A DNA stretch of 43,132 bases from a bacterium. Lineage in GTDB: Bacteria; Margulisbacteria; Marinamargulisbacteria; JABIPA01. The stretch is from the NCBI GenBank assembly GCA_018698675.1, contig JABIPA010000064.1, forward strand, positions 1 to 43,132. The letters are read 5' to 3'. Below the pieces are notes generated by a model. That model was not told the origin of the DNA and did no database searches. It saw only the letters and a program-made list of their open reading frames with translations. Below are positions 16,463 through 27,600 of the stretch, piece after piece. The position numbers and the translations under genes were made by a program. Position 1 is the stretch's first letter. Each line of letters starts with the position of its first letter.

Positions 16463-17134
16463 ATGAATAAAAAATATATAATTATAGCGATAGCAGTAAT
16501 AGGATTAAGCGCTGGGGTCATTTTAGCGCTTTGTTCAAAAGGGTATTCCTCATGTGAAGTGAAAAAAGCGTCCGCCTGCGAAATAAAAAAGCAACCGACG
16601 AGTTGTTGCGCAAACAAACCAGACACGTCCAAAAAATGCGCATCGGACCACGCGCATAAAAGTGGAGACTCTTGTACAAAAAAAGAAGCCTATAGCACAA
16701 ATCACACAAACTCATCCCAACAAAAAACAGCCCCAATAGCACCCTCTACGCCCCGAGAATCTCTTTCAGTATCTTTCTTCAATGTCCAGAAGGCCCTTAG
16801 CAAAGACGATTTGTCTTCGGCGATTTTATATGCAAAGCAGTTAAATAAAATTAGTCTATCTGAACACGAACAATCAATTGCATCGTCGGCAAAAACAATT
16901 TCATCTTCCCCAACAATTTATAAGGCAAGAGCGGAATTTGAAGCATTAAGCAAAGAAATGGAAACATTTTACAAAACAAACGGAACACCTTCTGGCCAAA
17001 TGATTTCAAAATACCATTGTCCAATGGCGAAGAAAAACAAAGGTGCTTCATGGCTACAAAATTCTGAAGGCGTTCAAAACCCTTATTTTGGTGCATCTAT
17101 GTATCACTGTGGATCAAAAACAAAAAGTTTATAA
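16463..17134 (+). CDS. Membrane-anchored Cys/His-rich protein with DUF3347-type domain
   Basis: A hydrophobic N-terminal helix (about 4-24, IIIAIAVIGLSAGVILALC) anchors or exports the 223-residue protein. The residue before Cys24 is Leu, so it is not a good lipobox. Residues 30-75 are rich in Cys and His (SSCEVKKASACEIKK, TSCCANK, CASDHAHKSGDSC), a likely metal-binding segment. Residues about 100-220 match the DUF3347 pattern: paired helices, then YHCPMA, ASWLQ, NPYFGASMYHCG. That domain occurs with CusB-type copper efflux and binds metal in the periplasm. It is the last gene of the metal cluster. A strong AAAGGAG Shine-Dalgarno precedes the ATG. Confidence 0.82.
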   Translation: MNKKYIIIAIAVIGLSAGVILALCSKGYSSCEVKKASACEIKKQPTSCCANKPDTSKKCASDHAHKSGDSCTKKEAYSTNHTNSSQQKTAPIAPSTPRESLSVSFFNVQKALSKDDLSSAILYAKQLNKISLSEHEQSIASSAKTISSSPTIYKARAEFEALSKEMETFYKTNGTPSGQMISKYHCPMAKKNKGASWLQNSEGVQNPYFGASMYHCGSKTKSL

Positions 17135-17156
17135 AAAATTATAGTTCAAAAAAATT

Positions 17157-17193
17157 CTCTACGTTCTTGGTATTTGCTACCAATTACGTAGAG
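17157..17193 (-). terminator. Intrinsic terminator for the exported-protein gene
   Basis: CTCTACGT pairs with ACGTAGAG and TTGGTA with TACCAA around a five-base loop. On the minus strand the hairpin is followed by a T-rich run. It lies just beyond the stop of the minus-strand gene at 17236. Confidence 0.65.
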
Positions 17194-17235
17194 CATAAGA
17201 TAGTAAATACCAACAACACGCATCACGATATATTC

Positions 17236-17910
17236 TTAGTTATACCAATAGCTTCCCAAATAAGTACTTTTGGCAGATGAATCCGACATATTAAATAAAA
17301 TTGGAATATCAAAAACAACAACACCCAAAAATACATCCTTGTCATAATAAGCGGCTGTTACGCCAAATTCCTTTGCAAACATATACCGTGCTCCCAGATA
17401 TCCAAAAACAGAATTCAACTCGCCCGAATATGATGAAATAGAACTTGAAACACCATTTAAAATAGGAAATCTAAGCCCAGAAAAAAAAATTAAATTATCT
17501 ATGGTCTTCCTAATATTCAGTCTAGAGTGGAGTAAATTTCCGTTCACCCCTTCTTCGGCTCCAAAATAGGCAAGAGAAACTAAGCTATTAATTACAATCC
17601 CTTCGGATTCGTTAGTATAAATATCCTTAGCCAATGACAATTGAGCAATATATTGAATTGTGGACTCGTCAAAATAAGCAGCAATACGAGCACTAGTACT
17701 TAAACCTTGCTCAATTATTGCTTTTAGCTCAGAAGAAATAATTCCACCGTTGTTCCCAAGACTCGCTTTCAAGATGAGGTCCAGTTTAGTGTCATTAATA
17801 ATACGTAGGGAGGAATCTGACATATCTTCAGAAAACGATGGAGAGTTTCCTATTAAAAAAATACAAATAATAAAAAAAATCCATTTTCTTCCAAATAATA
17901 AAAAAGTCAC
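17236..17910 (-). CDS. Exported protein, possibly a small outer-membrane beta-barrel
   Basis: The 224 residues begin with a basic start (FGRKW) and a strongly hydrophobic segment (IFFIICIFLIGNSPSFS), which fits a Sec signal peptide cleaved near residue 27. The mature part alternates polar and hydrophobic residues in short strands with aromatic ends (YFGAEEGVNG, FGYLGARYMFAKEFGVTAAYY) and finishes with Tyr-Trp-Tyr-Asn, which suggests beta strands and perhaps an outer-membrane barrel. I know no specific family. The longest frame starts with GTG, five bases after the lipoprotein stop, so the two are probably one operon. There is no close Shine-Dalgarno, so translational coupling is plausible. 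Confidence 0.6.
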   Translation of the reverse strand: MTFLLFGRKWIFFIICIFLIGNSPSFSEDMSDSSLRIINDTKLDLILKASLGNNGGIISSELKAIIEQGLSTSARIAAYFDESTIQYIAQLSLAKDIYTNESEGIVINSLVSLAYFGAEEGVNGNLLHSRLNIRKTIDNLIFFSGLRFPILNGVSSSISSYSGELNSVFGYLGARYMFAKEFGVTAAYYDKDVFLGVVVFDIPILFNMSDSSAKSTYLGSYWYN

Positions 17911-17915
17911 ATTTA

Positions 17916-18695
17916 TTAGTCTTCCATAAATAGTTGAACTCTACCATCTTCATAAACATTTACACGTCCATAGTCAGTCCCATTGCTATCTAAAATAGTT
18001 GCAGAAACATAAAAATCAGCGACCTCCCAGTCAATGTCAGAGGCGACAAAGGTCCCTGTATAGGTTTCCAGAATTCCATCACCATTCGAATCCATCGTCA
18101 ATGTAAAAGGATAATCAATCGAAATAGATTTATTTCCCATAACGGCATCCAAATTTCTAATGAACCATCCATTATCTATAGAAAAACTTGTTCCATTTAA
18201 ATAATCGATAGATAGATGTACGTTAGTTTTAGGGTAGGAAAACACAAACCCAACAATATCTGGGTCAGGATTATAAATAAAATGAGAGTTCATGGTATAC
18301 CCGTCCAATACTTCACGAGTATAAATATCCAAATTTGGTTCTGAAGGAATAGAGTGCACCCAAGTAGTTACGACATTCTGTCCAGACCGCCCAGTATAGC
18401 CAAAGGTTTCAACGCGTCGTGAATAGTCTTTCAATTCACCCTCGAATGTCTCTTTAGATTCAATCGTTTCAATTGACCGGTCTGATAAGACCCAAGAATC
18501 CATAGATACAACCTTATCATCATCAACAAAGGTAGTTTCTTCCCTAAAAGCATCATTAAATGCTTTCCCAGCAGCTTTCAGAACCACTTCTTTTTCCGCT
18601 GAATTAGACGGTTCTACAGAATCTTCATCAAGAAGTGAATCTATCACACATCCAGAAAGCAGTAAACAACAAAGCAATCTTTCGTAAAAACCCAA
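17916..18695 (-). CDS. Putative lipoprotein with calcium-loop-like motif; start region possibly frameshifted
   Basis: The protein carries a lipobox LLLSGC near residue 16, so it is probably diacylated and held in a membrane. After an acidic linker it is beta-rich and contains MDSNGDGILE, an EF-hand-like DxNxDG loop. No family is recognised. The frame starts only at TTG (18695). A much better start, ATG at 18704-18706 behind a GGAG, lies in another frame and reads MKVFGFLRKIALL. Removing one T would join it to the LLLSGC lipobox and give a textbook lipoprotein signal peptide. Either one base is wrong or mutated, or the weak TTG is used. It is upstream partner of the exported-protein gene. Confidence 0.65.
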   Translation of the reverse strand: MGFYERLLCCLLLSGCVIDSLLDEDSVEPSNSAEKEVVLKAAGKAFNDAFREETTFVDDDKVVSMDSWVLSDRSIETIESKETFEGELKDYSRRVETFGYTGRSGQNVVTTWVHSIPSEPNLDIYTREVLDGYTMNSHFIYNPDPDIVGFVFSYPKTNVHLSIDYLNGTSFSIDNGWFIRNLDAVMGNKSISIDYPFTLTMDSNGDGILETYTGTFVASDIDWEVADFYVSATILDSNGTDYGRVNVYEDGRVQLFMED

Positions 18696-18819
18696 ATACC
18701 TTCATCAATAGAAACTCCTTTTTTAACAACAACTTTTAATTTATAAAAGAATCGAACACAAGCAAGTTTCCCATTTAAAAGCGTCTTTAAACAAAGAAAA
18801 AGTCATCCATCAAAAAAAA

Positions 18820-19060
18820 CGTCCAAATTAAAAATCATTAAGCAAAGAAAATGATATAAACGCCCAAAAAGCGAAGCAACTTTGGTCCCCTTTCGACATA
18901 AAACAAAAAAATATAAAAAAACACCCAAGTCCGAAATTATTAAGCAAAAAAATTATGTCAGCACCCAAAAAGCGAAGCAACTTTGGCCCCTTATTCAAGT
19001 TAAAAAAAAATGTGAAAACGGAAAAACATCCAAGTTTGAAATTATTAAGCAGGGCGCAAT
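18820..19060. repeat. Degenerate tandem repeat, unit about 101-105 nt, 2.3 copies
   Basis: The block CCAARTYYGAAATTATTAAGC recurs at about 18820, 18922 and 19027, and AAGCGAAGCAACTTTGG at about 18869 and 18970, so the unit is 101-105 bases. Each full unit contains an imperfect hairpin (CCAAA...TTTGG around GCGAAGC). The array fills the gap between tRNA-Tyr and the lipoprotein gene. I see no gene in it. Confidence 0.75.
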
Positions 19061-19114
19061 CTTTTAGCAGCGCGATTGTAACCGAAGTAATAATTTTAAA
19101 ATTGGATGTTTTTA

Positions 19115-19201
19115 TGGTGGAGGGAGCTGGATTCGAACCAACGTAGAGTAAAACTCGGCAGATTTACAGTCTGCTGCAATTGGCCACTCTGCCATCCCTC
19201 C
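19115..19201 (-). tRNA. tRNA-Tyr (anticodon GTA)
   Basis: The minus strand folds as a class II tRNA. The 7-bp acceptor stem is GGAGGGA/TCCCTCC with discriminator A and an encoded CCA. The T loop is GGTTCGAATCC. The anticodon loop reads CTGTAAA with GTA, and there is a long variable arm as expected for bacterial tRNA-Tyr. The total of 87 bases includes CCA. Confidence 0.96.
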
Positions 19202-19403
19202 GGTAGACTCAAAAATATACCTAAATTCCAAAAAATTGTCCAGTTTTATAAAAAATAAATATATACCAAAACGAAAAAAGAATCCCAATTAATAAGAAAA
19301 ATAAGTAAAAGGGTTATTCAATATAAAAATATAAGAATAATTAAAAATGAATTAAAAAAAAAGAAATTAAATGATTAAAAAAAGAAGCTGTAAAAAGAAG
19401 TTT

Positions 19404-21359
19404 TTATTTAGAGATTTTAATATCAATTACATTTAAACGAAGCGGAGCAACTTTACGAGACCCACGTTTCATATAACCAGAATCAAATGTAAAAATAATA
19501 TCATATCGCTCATTAATCCCTGGATGAACAACATTTGTGAATTTATCAAACATCCCATATCCAGTTGCATCTATTCTATTTCTATTTTGAAGACTATCAC
19601 TAAAAACACCAAATTCTATATGAGGCGTTCGTTCTGTTTGATATCGATTACCAAACGGACGTCCTTTAACAACTCGACAACAAGATAAGCAAAAGATTGG
19701 AAACGGAAAGCCTTCTCCGAAAGGAGATAGTTGTTCTAGTACTTCAACAAATTTAGAATTAATTTCTTCAAATTTCAACGTATCCAAAACATTATAAGTC
19801 ATCTGAAAATCATCAATTTTCAATTTAGACATAATTTCTCGAATTGTTTTCAAATACTCTGGTAAATCATTTTTATGAAGAGAAAACCCACATGCTTGTG
19901 AGTGACCACCAAAGGCATCTACTAACTGAGCACCAGAGTCGGAAGCAACTTCATGAACAAACAAAGGTCGCCCGTTCGCTTCTTCAAATGCTTCTCCTGC
20001 TCGCTCAACCATACTATAGACATCAATAGAAGGAATACTTCGAACAGAACCTCGAACAAAATCATCCCCATCATATTCTGTAATAATCATTGCTGGCCGT
20101 CTAAATCTATCTCTTAAGCGGTCTGTATCGATTCCAATTACACCTGGGTTCCAGTTTTTACCTTGTATAACGATAATTTTATCGTTTTCTGTATCAATTT
20201 GTTGTTCAATTAATAATTCAATTTCATCTTCAATTTTACTAGTAATCTTTTTTCGTTCTTCATTAACATCATCAATCAAGCTTGCTTCTTTAGCCGCATC
20301 AGTTACATTGTTTTTCATTTTATAAACATCTGCAAATTTTTGAACAACTTCAGACGCTTTTGCTGCATTCTTTTTACCTATTCCAATAAGTAATAGATCA
20401 ACAACTAAGTTAGAATCAGGAATATTTTTTGAAGGGTCACCAATACGTCCGGGAGCATTCAATCGAGGAACAATCGTTCGTGAAATATCACGTGCCTTAA
20501 TTTTTCGTTTCCACGGAAAACTAACGTCCAACAATGCTTTTAAACCTTCTCTATTCGTATCATTTAAGTATTCAACACCTTTAGAAACAATAATCCTATT
20601 AAGAGGTTCTCTTAATGACATTCTGTCAGAAATTGTTCCTAAGGATGCTACTGTTAGTAAAAACTTTTCTAAAAATTCTGGGATCTCTTTATCAAGAACA
20701 TTAAATAAAATTTGAATAAATTTAAGTGAAACGCCTGCTCCTGCCAATTTTTGATAAGGAGACGTATAACCAAGTGTATTTGGATTAATCATAGCTAATG
20801 CATTTGGACCTTTTTTACCTAAAACATGATGGTCACAAATAATGACATCCATTCCTTGGTCGTTTGCATATTCAACAGCTTCTCTATCTTTACTTCCGCA
20901 ATCAGTAGTTAGAAGAATAGAACATCCTTCTTTCTTTGCTTCATCAATGATACGAGGTTGAATACCATGTCCTTCTCGACATCTCACTGGGAAATCATAA
21001 AAAACGTGGTAACCAAGGTGTCTCAATCCAGCAACTAGTACAACAGCTCCAGAAATCCCATCCGCATCAGGATCTCCATTTACCATAATTTTCTCTTTTT
21101 TCTTAAGAGCTAAACTAAGACGATCCATCGCTTTATTTTGTTCTACTGGGTCTGCAATATATTCTATTTTTTGAATTAATTCTGTAGGGGGACGAAGAAT
21201 GTTCGATAAACTTGAGCTATCTTGCAAATTTTCAGCAAGCACCATCTTAGATAGTACAGGAACCAAATCCTGTGACTCATTCAAATCTTGAATATCAGAA
21301 TCTTCAAACGAAAGAAAATTCCAATTCAAACTACCAAATTTATCATTATCCATTAACAT
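19404..21359 (-). CDS. recJ: Single-stranded-DNA 5'-3' exonuclease RecJ (DHH family)
   Basis: RecJ degrades single-stranded DNA 5' to 3' in recombination and mismatch repair. The DHH phosphoesterase motifs are complete: GDPDADGISG (about 95-104), LTTDCGS (150-156), CDHH (175-178) and GTISDRMSL with the metal-binding Asp. PRLNAPGRIGDP and the later DHHA1 region with GVIGIDTDRLRDRF, GSVRS and GGHSQACGFSL follow. At 651 residues it is longer than E. coli RecJ (577) because of extra N-terminal residues and an insert, including a charged helix around 340-385. The ATG (alternative two codons later) has no Shine-Dalgarno. A TAAACT hexamer lies nine bases upstream. The gene is divergent from the first giant gene. 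Confidence 0.94.
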   Translation of the reverse strand: MLMDNDKFGSLNWNFLSFEDSDIQDLNESQDLVPVLSKMVLAENLQDSSSLSNILRPPTELIQKIEYIADPVEQNKAMDRLSLALKKKEKIMVNGDPDADGISGAVVLVAGLRHLGYHVFYDFPVRCREGHGIQPRIIDEAKKEGCSILLTTDCGSKDREAVEYANDQGMDVIICDHHVLGKKGPNALAMINPNTLGYTSPYQKLAGAGVSLKFIQILFNVLDKEIPEFLEKFLLTVASLGTISDRMSLREPLNRIIVSKGVEYLNDTNREGLKALLDVSFPWKRKIKARDISRTIVPRLNAPGRIGDPSKNIPDSNLVVDLLLIGIGKKNAAKASEVVQKFADVYKMKNNVTDAAKEASLIDDVNEERKKITSKIEDEIELLIEQQIDTENDKIIVIQGKNWNPGVIGIDTDRLRDRFRRPAMIITEYDGDDFVRGSVRSIPSIDVYSMVERAGEAFEEANGRPLFVHEVASDSGAQLVDAFGGHSQACGFSLHKNDLPEYLKTIREIMSKLKIDDFQMTYNVLDTLKFEEINSKFVEVLEQLSPFGEGFPFPIFCLSCCRVVKGRPFGNRYQTERTPHIEFGVFSDSLQNRNRIDATGYGMFDKFTNVVHPGINERYDIIFTFDSGYMKRGSRKVAPLRLNVIDIKISK

Positions 21360-21641
21360 AAGACCGGTAGTTTAGCCTGCTTCCATCAATAATAAAAGCC
21401 CTTGGCTCAACAAATCACATGTAATCAGTAGTCATTTCAATGATTTTATTATGTAAAACAAAAAATAATTTTAAAAATAAAATGAAATTTTTTTAAAAAA
21501 AACTCGATAACTCTATAGATGTATAGAACCCTCGTCCCCTTAAAAAACAAATGTTAGTTATTTAATTTCAGTGAAGATTTTGATAAAACAAAAGCTACAC
21601 ATAAAAAATTATAAAAATAGACGATTAAATAGGAGAAAATA

Positions 21642-24600
21642 ATGATTGGATTTGAAAGTAACGTATTGAATAGCCCGCCCGAAACAAGTTTGAGAAGAGC
21701 TAATTCTAAAAACACCCCACCATCCGCCAACTCATCACTTTCAAGCCATAAAAATACAAGTCCATCAGCTAGGGTAAGCCACACAACTATCAAACGAACT
21801 GACTCCGAAATGTCCAGATTTAAAAAGGACGCCGAAACTCTTCTGGACTTACCTAATGCAACTAAACAATCAATCCAAAATAATTTTAAATTGGCCTGCC
21901 AAGAATTAATAATTAATGACGCTAAACGTATTGGAAACACAGGCCAAAAAATAGAGCTCCTTCAACATATTATTAACAAAGTCGCCACAATAGGATTTAC
22001 GCCTGACGATAATCCCACCTCTGGAAAAGACACATTTATTCATTTATTAATCGATACACTAACCGTTTTAGGACAAGCCGACTCCAGTCGCCAATTAAGA
22101 AAAGCTGCATCGCATGCAGACGAATTTAAGATTTTATCTACAAAATATTCAGAGATTGTTAACCACCTACAGTCATTTCAAGACATGCCTGGCTCAACTC
22201 TCTGCGAATCCAACACAAATGATGACTCAAAAACCGCTTTAAATGGAAAAAACTTAATAGTTGCATCACTAGCTACAATAAAAAGTACGATGTTAACAAA
22301 CCCAACACCTTTTAATAACGGGTTAAATAACGCATTGTCAAAACCATTAACAAACATGTGGTATCACTTAAACAAATTAACTATCTCTTTTGAAAACGGG
22401 CCTAATACAGAAACATTAACGGGAACCCAAGCATTCGCAAAGCTTATAAAAACTCAATTAAACGTCATAGATTCGCCTATGTTTTCATCCATAATTAGCG
22501 GTATAGATTTTCCAACTACTGCGTCCGACGTGGAAACCCCTTATTTATTTGAACAATCGGACATTATCCCTGCAAACCTAGCAGAGTTCAAAGGTCTGTT
22601 GTTTAATTTTAAATCCAGTATCAAAGCCCCCGATCTGAAAGTATTGCTAACAAAATACGAGGAAACTCATGGTATAGAAGACACATGTCTATTAATAGCA
22701 GAATTAATCGATACAGCGACACATCCAAGTTCAAGGCAAGAAGCTTCTTTTATTCGCAGCTTAAAAAAACTCCTAAATAAACCAGAGATGCTTCAAGAAC
22801 TAACAAACTTTACGATTACCAAATACATACAAACGCTTAGCCCTGCAACGTTAGCCAATTCATCTTTAGACTATATCTCACATGTAAATACTTTATCAGT
22901 GTACCCAGCGACCTCTGAACCAGTCACTCCTAAAAAACCTTCTATAATACAAACATCCCTTTCTGAACACATAGACCACCTATCTTTAACTGAAAAAAAC
23001 GCCCAATTTGAAAAAGTTTCGTTACAAATCACCGAGAACTCAGCTCTTTTTACGCCAAAAACTATAGCTCTAATTTTGTCAGAACATGTAAATAAAATTG
23101 GTCTCGCCTTATTCACAAGTCCTCCTGTAGATTTTGAAGCACAAATTGAGGACTTATTCACGACCTGGGCATCAATCAATGGGACTAATTCTCCATCTGT
23201 TCATAATTTAATTACACATGCGAAAACATATCATGAAACAAACATGCTGTTATCGGCTCTTTCAAACATCGAAATCGGTGTCGATGATCCCTTAGCATCT
23301 ACCAAGCGTCGCCTAAAAGGAGAGTTTCAGCTCGCCGCAGATTCCAAATTAATTTCGTTGGGGTTAAAAAAAGTAACTATCCATACCACCTTTATTAATG
23401 AGCAAATTAAACTCACAACAGCACATAAAGATAAACTGAGTTCTCAAACAAAAGACACACTTAGTGCAGAAAGTTCCAATCTGAAATCAGCAACCAATAT
23501 TACCGCTTTTCATGCACCAGAGAAAAAACCACAATTTACCGAAATATTTAATACGGGAATCGCAACCAGGTATTTATTTAAAAATATAACCTTACAACAT
23601 CCAGCGGCCAAAGCATGGAATGTCACAGAAAAAACTCGCCAAAAAAACAACGCCGAAACGGTACTTTCCATTCTCAAAGAGAACAACTATATCAATCAAG
23701 ATGGGACCCTTGGAGAAGCAACCGAAAACTGGATACAAACAAACCTTTCCCAATCCTTCAAAGAAAATAGAATAGACTTAGACCTTGAGCAAAAAACAGT
23801 CGAAAACATAGCATTTTTGATTCGAGAATATGCCTATTACATTAGTAATTTCAATACAATAGGTGCAGGAAAAAAAGATGACATAGAACGAATTCTCGAT
23901 ACATTCAATCTTGATAGACAAGGACCACCTCTCTCTTTATGGCCTCAAACAGAGACTGCTCAAATAGAAAAAGCTCAAATAATATATAGACTCCTAGAGT
24001 TTGCATCTTCGAATGGAACAAAAAAAATAAACCTAGATCGAGAGAGCGAAAAATCAAAAAACCTCATGCCTCACACTCTAAGCCTCTCAGAGATAATTAT
24101 AGACGCAGAGTTTTTAAGCCCCAATTCACCACAAGAAACAAAAACCTCTTTACAAGCCCTGTTACTTGAGCAAGCCAAGGGACGATTAAAGGTTCTCGAA
24201 CAACTAGAAAAAGCCTCGCTTACAGAATTACCCTTACTTATCGAAAAAAAATTAATAGAAACTAACGATCAAATAAGCGCCATAAAATTATTAATTAAAA
24301 ATAAAAACGCATCATATCTAAAAGCCAAAGATTGCGAGGGCATAGTCGACACAAGCGAGAAAAAAGAATCCGTATTCGAGTCCTTCGCCACGGCAGCATC
24401 TCTTGAAGGGCAGCTTTCGACTTTAACTCAATTACAAACGCAGCTTCAAGTTAAAAAACAAAGCCTACCTAATCTACAAAGTTCTGGTTCTACAGTTCTA
24501 TCCCTTTCAGAATGGATAGACACAGTGACAAACACAATAGCTAATCAAAAAATAAAGCAAATGGAACTATTTATTAAAGAGTCCGAGTCTTATTCAGAGT

Positions 24601-27600
24601 CTACCTACTCTGAACAAATTCTTAATCAAACACGAAAAACACTCTTAGAAAAACTAGACGCAAATTTTTCCGAAAACGAAGATTACTTAAAAATAAAAGA
24701 CCTATTTAAATCACCACAATTCAATACCCAGTTTTTAGAAGCTCTTGCATCACGAACAACAGATGGCAACGAAATGGGCGCCAACCGAGAAAATGCTATT
24801 TATAAAAGCGGTGACGATGAAACCGGATTCGTTACATGTCCAGCAAACGAAAATATTCTTGAAACAATCATCTTTGACATACTCACAACGCACCCATTTA
24901 CCCTAAATGGCGAGAGTAAACCAATTGCAAACTGGATAGTAGACTTTGGAATAGAATTAGCAGATCCAAGCGATATTACCTCCGAAACAAAGCAACTCAT
25001 GGGCCTTTTAAAAAATGTCCTAAAAAACTGTATATTTCAATTGTCTTGTTTTGCCGAAGAAGCAACAAAGGTCGGTACATCTTGGGAAGTAGATAAGAAA
25101 AATGCATATAAGTTTAACTTTAAACAAGAAACACTATCCACCCTGTACATAAATAACGTTTCAAAAATTACAGTTTCTGAATCTGATATTTCCTTATTTC
25201 TAGATATCTTTTTAAAAGATAATTTTCACGCCCAAAGACAAACAATAATTTCAGAATTCACCGCAATATTGGACGCAACTCCCGTACATAATTTCTCATT
25301 TACAAATAATTTTATGTTGCCTCTTTTACAAAGAGTCCTATCAACTATTTCAAACCCAATACTCGATTTAATTCAAGCCGAACAAAAACTAATGTTTGGT
25401 CCCAAACGACAAAAAGAAGCTTTTTCAAATCCAATTTTAGTTGAACATGAAACGGTTTTAAAAGTTCTAAAACCACTTCTACTAAAACTATCCATTTTAC
25501 CAATAACAGATGCCAATTCTGAACCTATTATTGGCCTTATCAAAAACATAGAGACAATCTACCCAAGCGTTACTAATGCCGATATGAAAGCCCTAACAAC
25601 AGAATTAGAGCAACGAACTAATGACATTTACCTACCCGAACAAAATCGTGCTAAATCAGACGTCGGGAAATTAAAAATTCAACAAATGATGAAAAAGCAA
25701 GAAGAAAATAAATATCGATTACCAGCCAACAGACTTTGGGGTAAAGCAAATAGCACTCTAAATGAGATTAATAGCTACATAACACGATTAGAAAACCTTA
25801 GTGAACTAGATGATATTGAAGACACCCATATGACCAAATTCACGCCATTATTTGAAGCAACTCTCGAAAAATTATCGGAATTAAAACTTGCCCTTGAAGA
25901 AACAATTTCTCTAACAAAAGCCTCGCATACTGCCGTAAATGGACAGTATATTCCCAACGATGAATCATACGCGCTAATCCCTGCTGAAACGGGCGAAGAG
26001 TTAAAAAAACACTTACAAAATTTTAAACGTCTCAAAGAAACCCTTTCAACGACTCAAAAGGAAATTCTTAGCAATGACTTCGTTCCTAATCCAGTTGCAG
26101 GTCCACATGAAGAAAATACACCTGAAATCGAACACCAATTTAAATGTTTAAACGAACAACTGATAGAAACATTTAAAACCAACAAATTTCCTGAAATTCT
26201 TTCATACACCCCAACTCCGGGCGAACAATCGTTTCAAACATTCATACAACGAAGCAGAGCGATATTACTTACGTCCGGCGAAGGAGAAGACGACTCTCTT
26301 TTACTTCACGCAACCGGCCTACTTTCAACATTAAAAGATATAGAAACAATCCGAAAAACAGAGGCAATGCTACAACAAGCATCAGCTATAATTGATCCAA
26401 ATTCTCAAGAAAATAAAGATATAGTCGCCTTGTCCAATCAAATTGATACATTAGAAGGCGAAATTATCATCTTAGATGCTGACGATATTGACTACCTAAC
26501 TACCCTACAAGACAAACAAGATGAAATTGATACCCATCGTATTAGAATTTTTCAACTAGATGCCGTTTTATCTCAAAATAAAAAAGATGTTCATGATCTA
26601 ACCAATAAACTCCAGCCCATGTACATTTCTGGGTTAAGCAGTTTTCTAAATACATTCCCAGATTACGTAGAAACCCCAAACCTAAGTGAAAATCAAGAAA
26701 CACTGGTTCAAACGGCAATCGATGCCCTAAAAGATTCAATAACAGATCGCCTAACAACAATAAAAGAAGAAGGAGTTGATCTAGGCTTCCATGATTTACT
26801 ACAGTCATACACTAACCAAAAGGATACTGAATCAATCGATGCATATGATACGCTTCTTGCAGAAAAACAAGAAATTTTATCCAAACTCACATTAGAAGAA
26901 CTTGTTCTTACCTGCCAAAACAAGAAACAGACGACAGATGAAATAAAACCAATGCACGTAGACCTCCTTTTATCCCGATTTTTTATCGATAAAAGATTAC
27001 TTACTAATGCTGACGAAATCATTGAATCTGGATTAAGCACCCTCTTTCAATTATCGAAATGGAAAAAAGACGAGTTAAATGCAAACCCTACAACACAAGC
27101 CAATAACCAAGCATTAAATGCCAAAATAATGGACGTTTTACCTAAAATTTTAATCAACCTCACAGAGGCTATTGAAGAAGCGTGCACCAACGAAAACGGA
27201 TTCCTTCCTGATAAATTCATGCAAATAACTACCGGAATTAATACGATTGCGTCCGCTTTTAACAATAATCAAAAAGAGGTCATTCATAATTACTTGAACT
27301 CAATAATTATAGACAAGATATATTCATCAACATCAGAACGCCTAGATTTTTTAAACAAAAAACTAACAAGAAGAGCTCTACATGCATTAAGCTCAGACGC
27401 CCAAAAGGAAAATCTTCCTGTAGATGACAATAGTTTTCGTCTTTCTACATTTTCGGCAGAGATATTTCAGCAATTGTTAACAGAACCAATGATTACCCCT
27501 TCCCAATTTGTATCTGACGACCTATTTACACGTGCATTAGAAACAAAAATTCCTGACCCGTCAGCCAGTCATCAAGATCTTTCAGACCAACTTACCTGTA

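Noticed and set aside
18820..19060. CRISPR array or short coding frames in the tandem repeats
   Set aside because: The units are about 100 bases and degenerate throughout, with no repeat/spacer division. The short frames are Lys-rich products of poly-A DNA.
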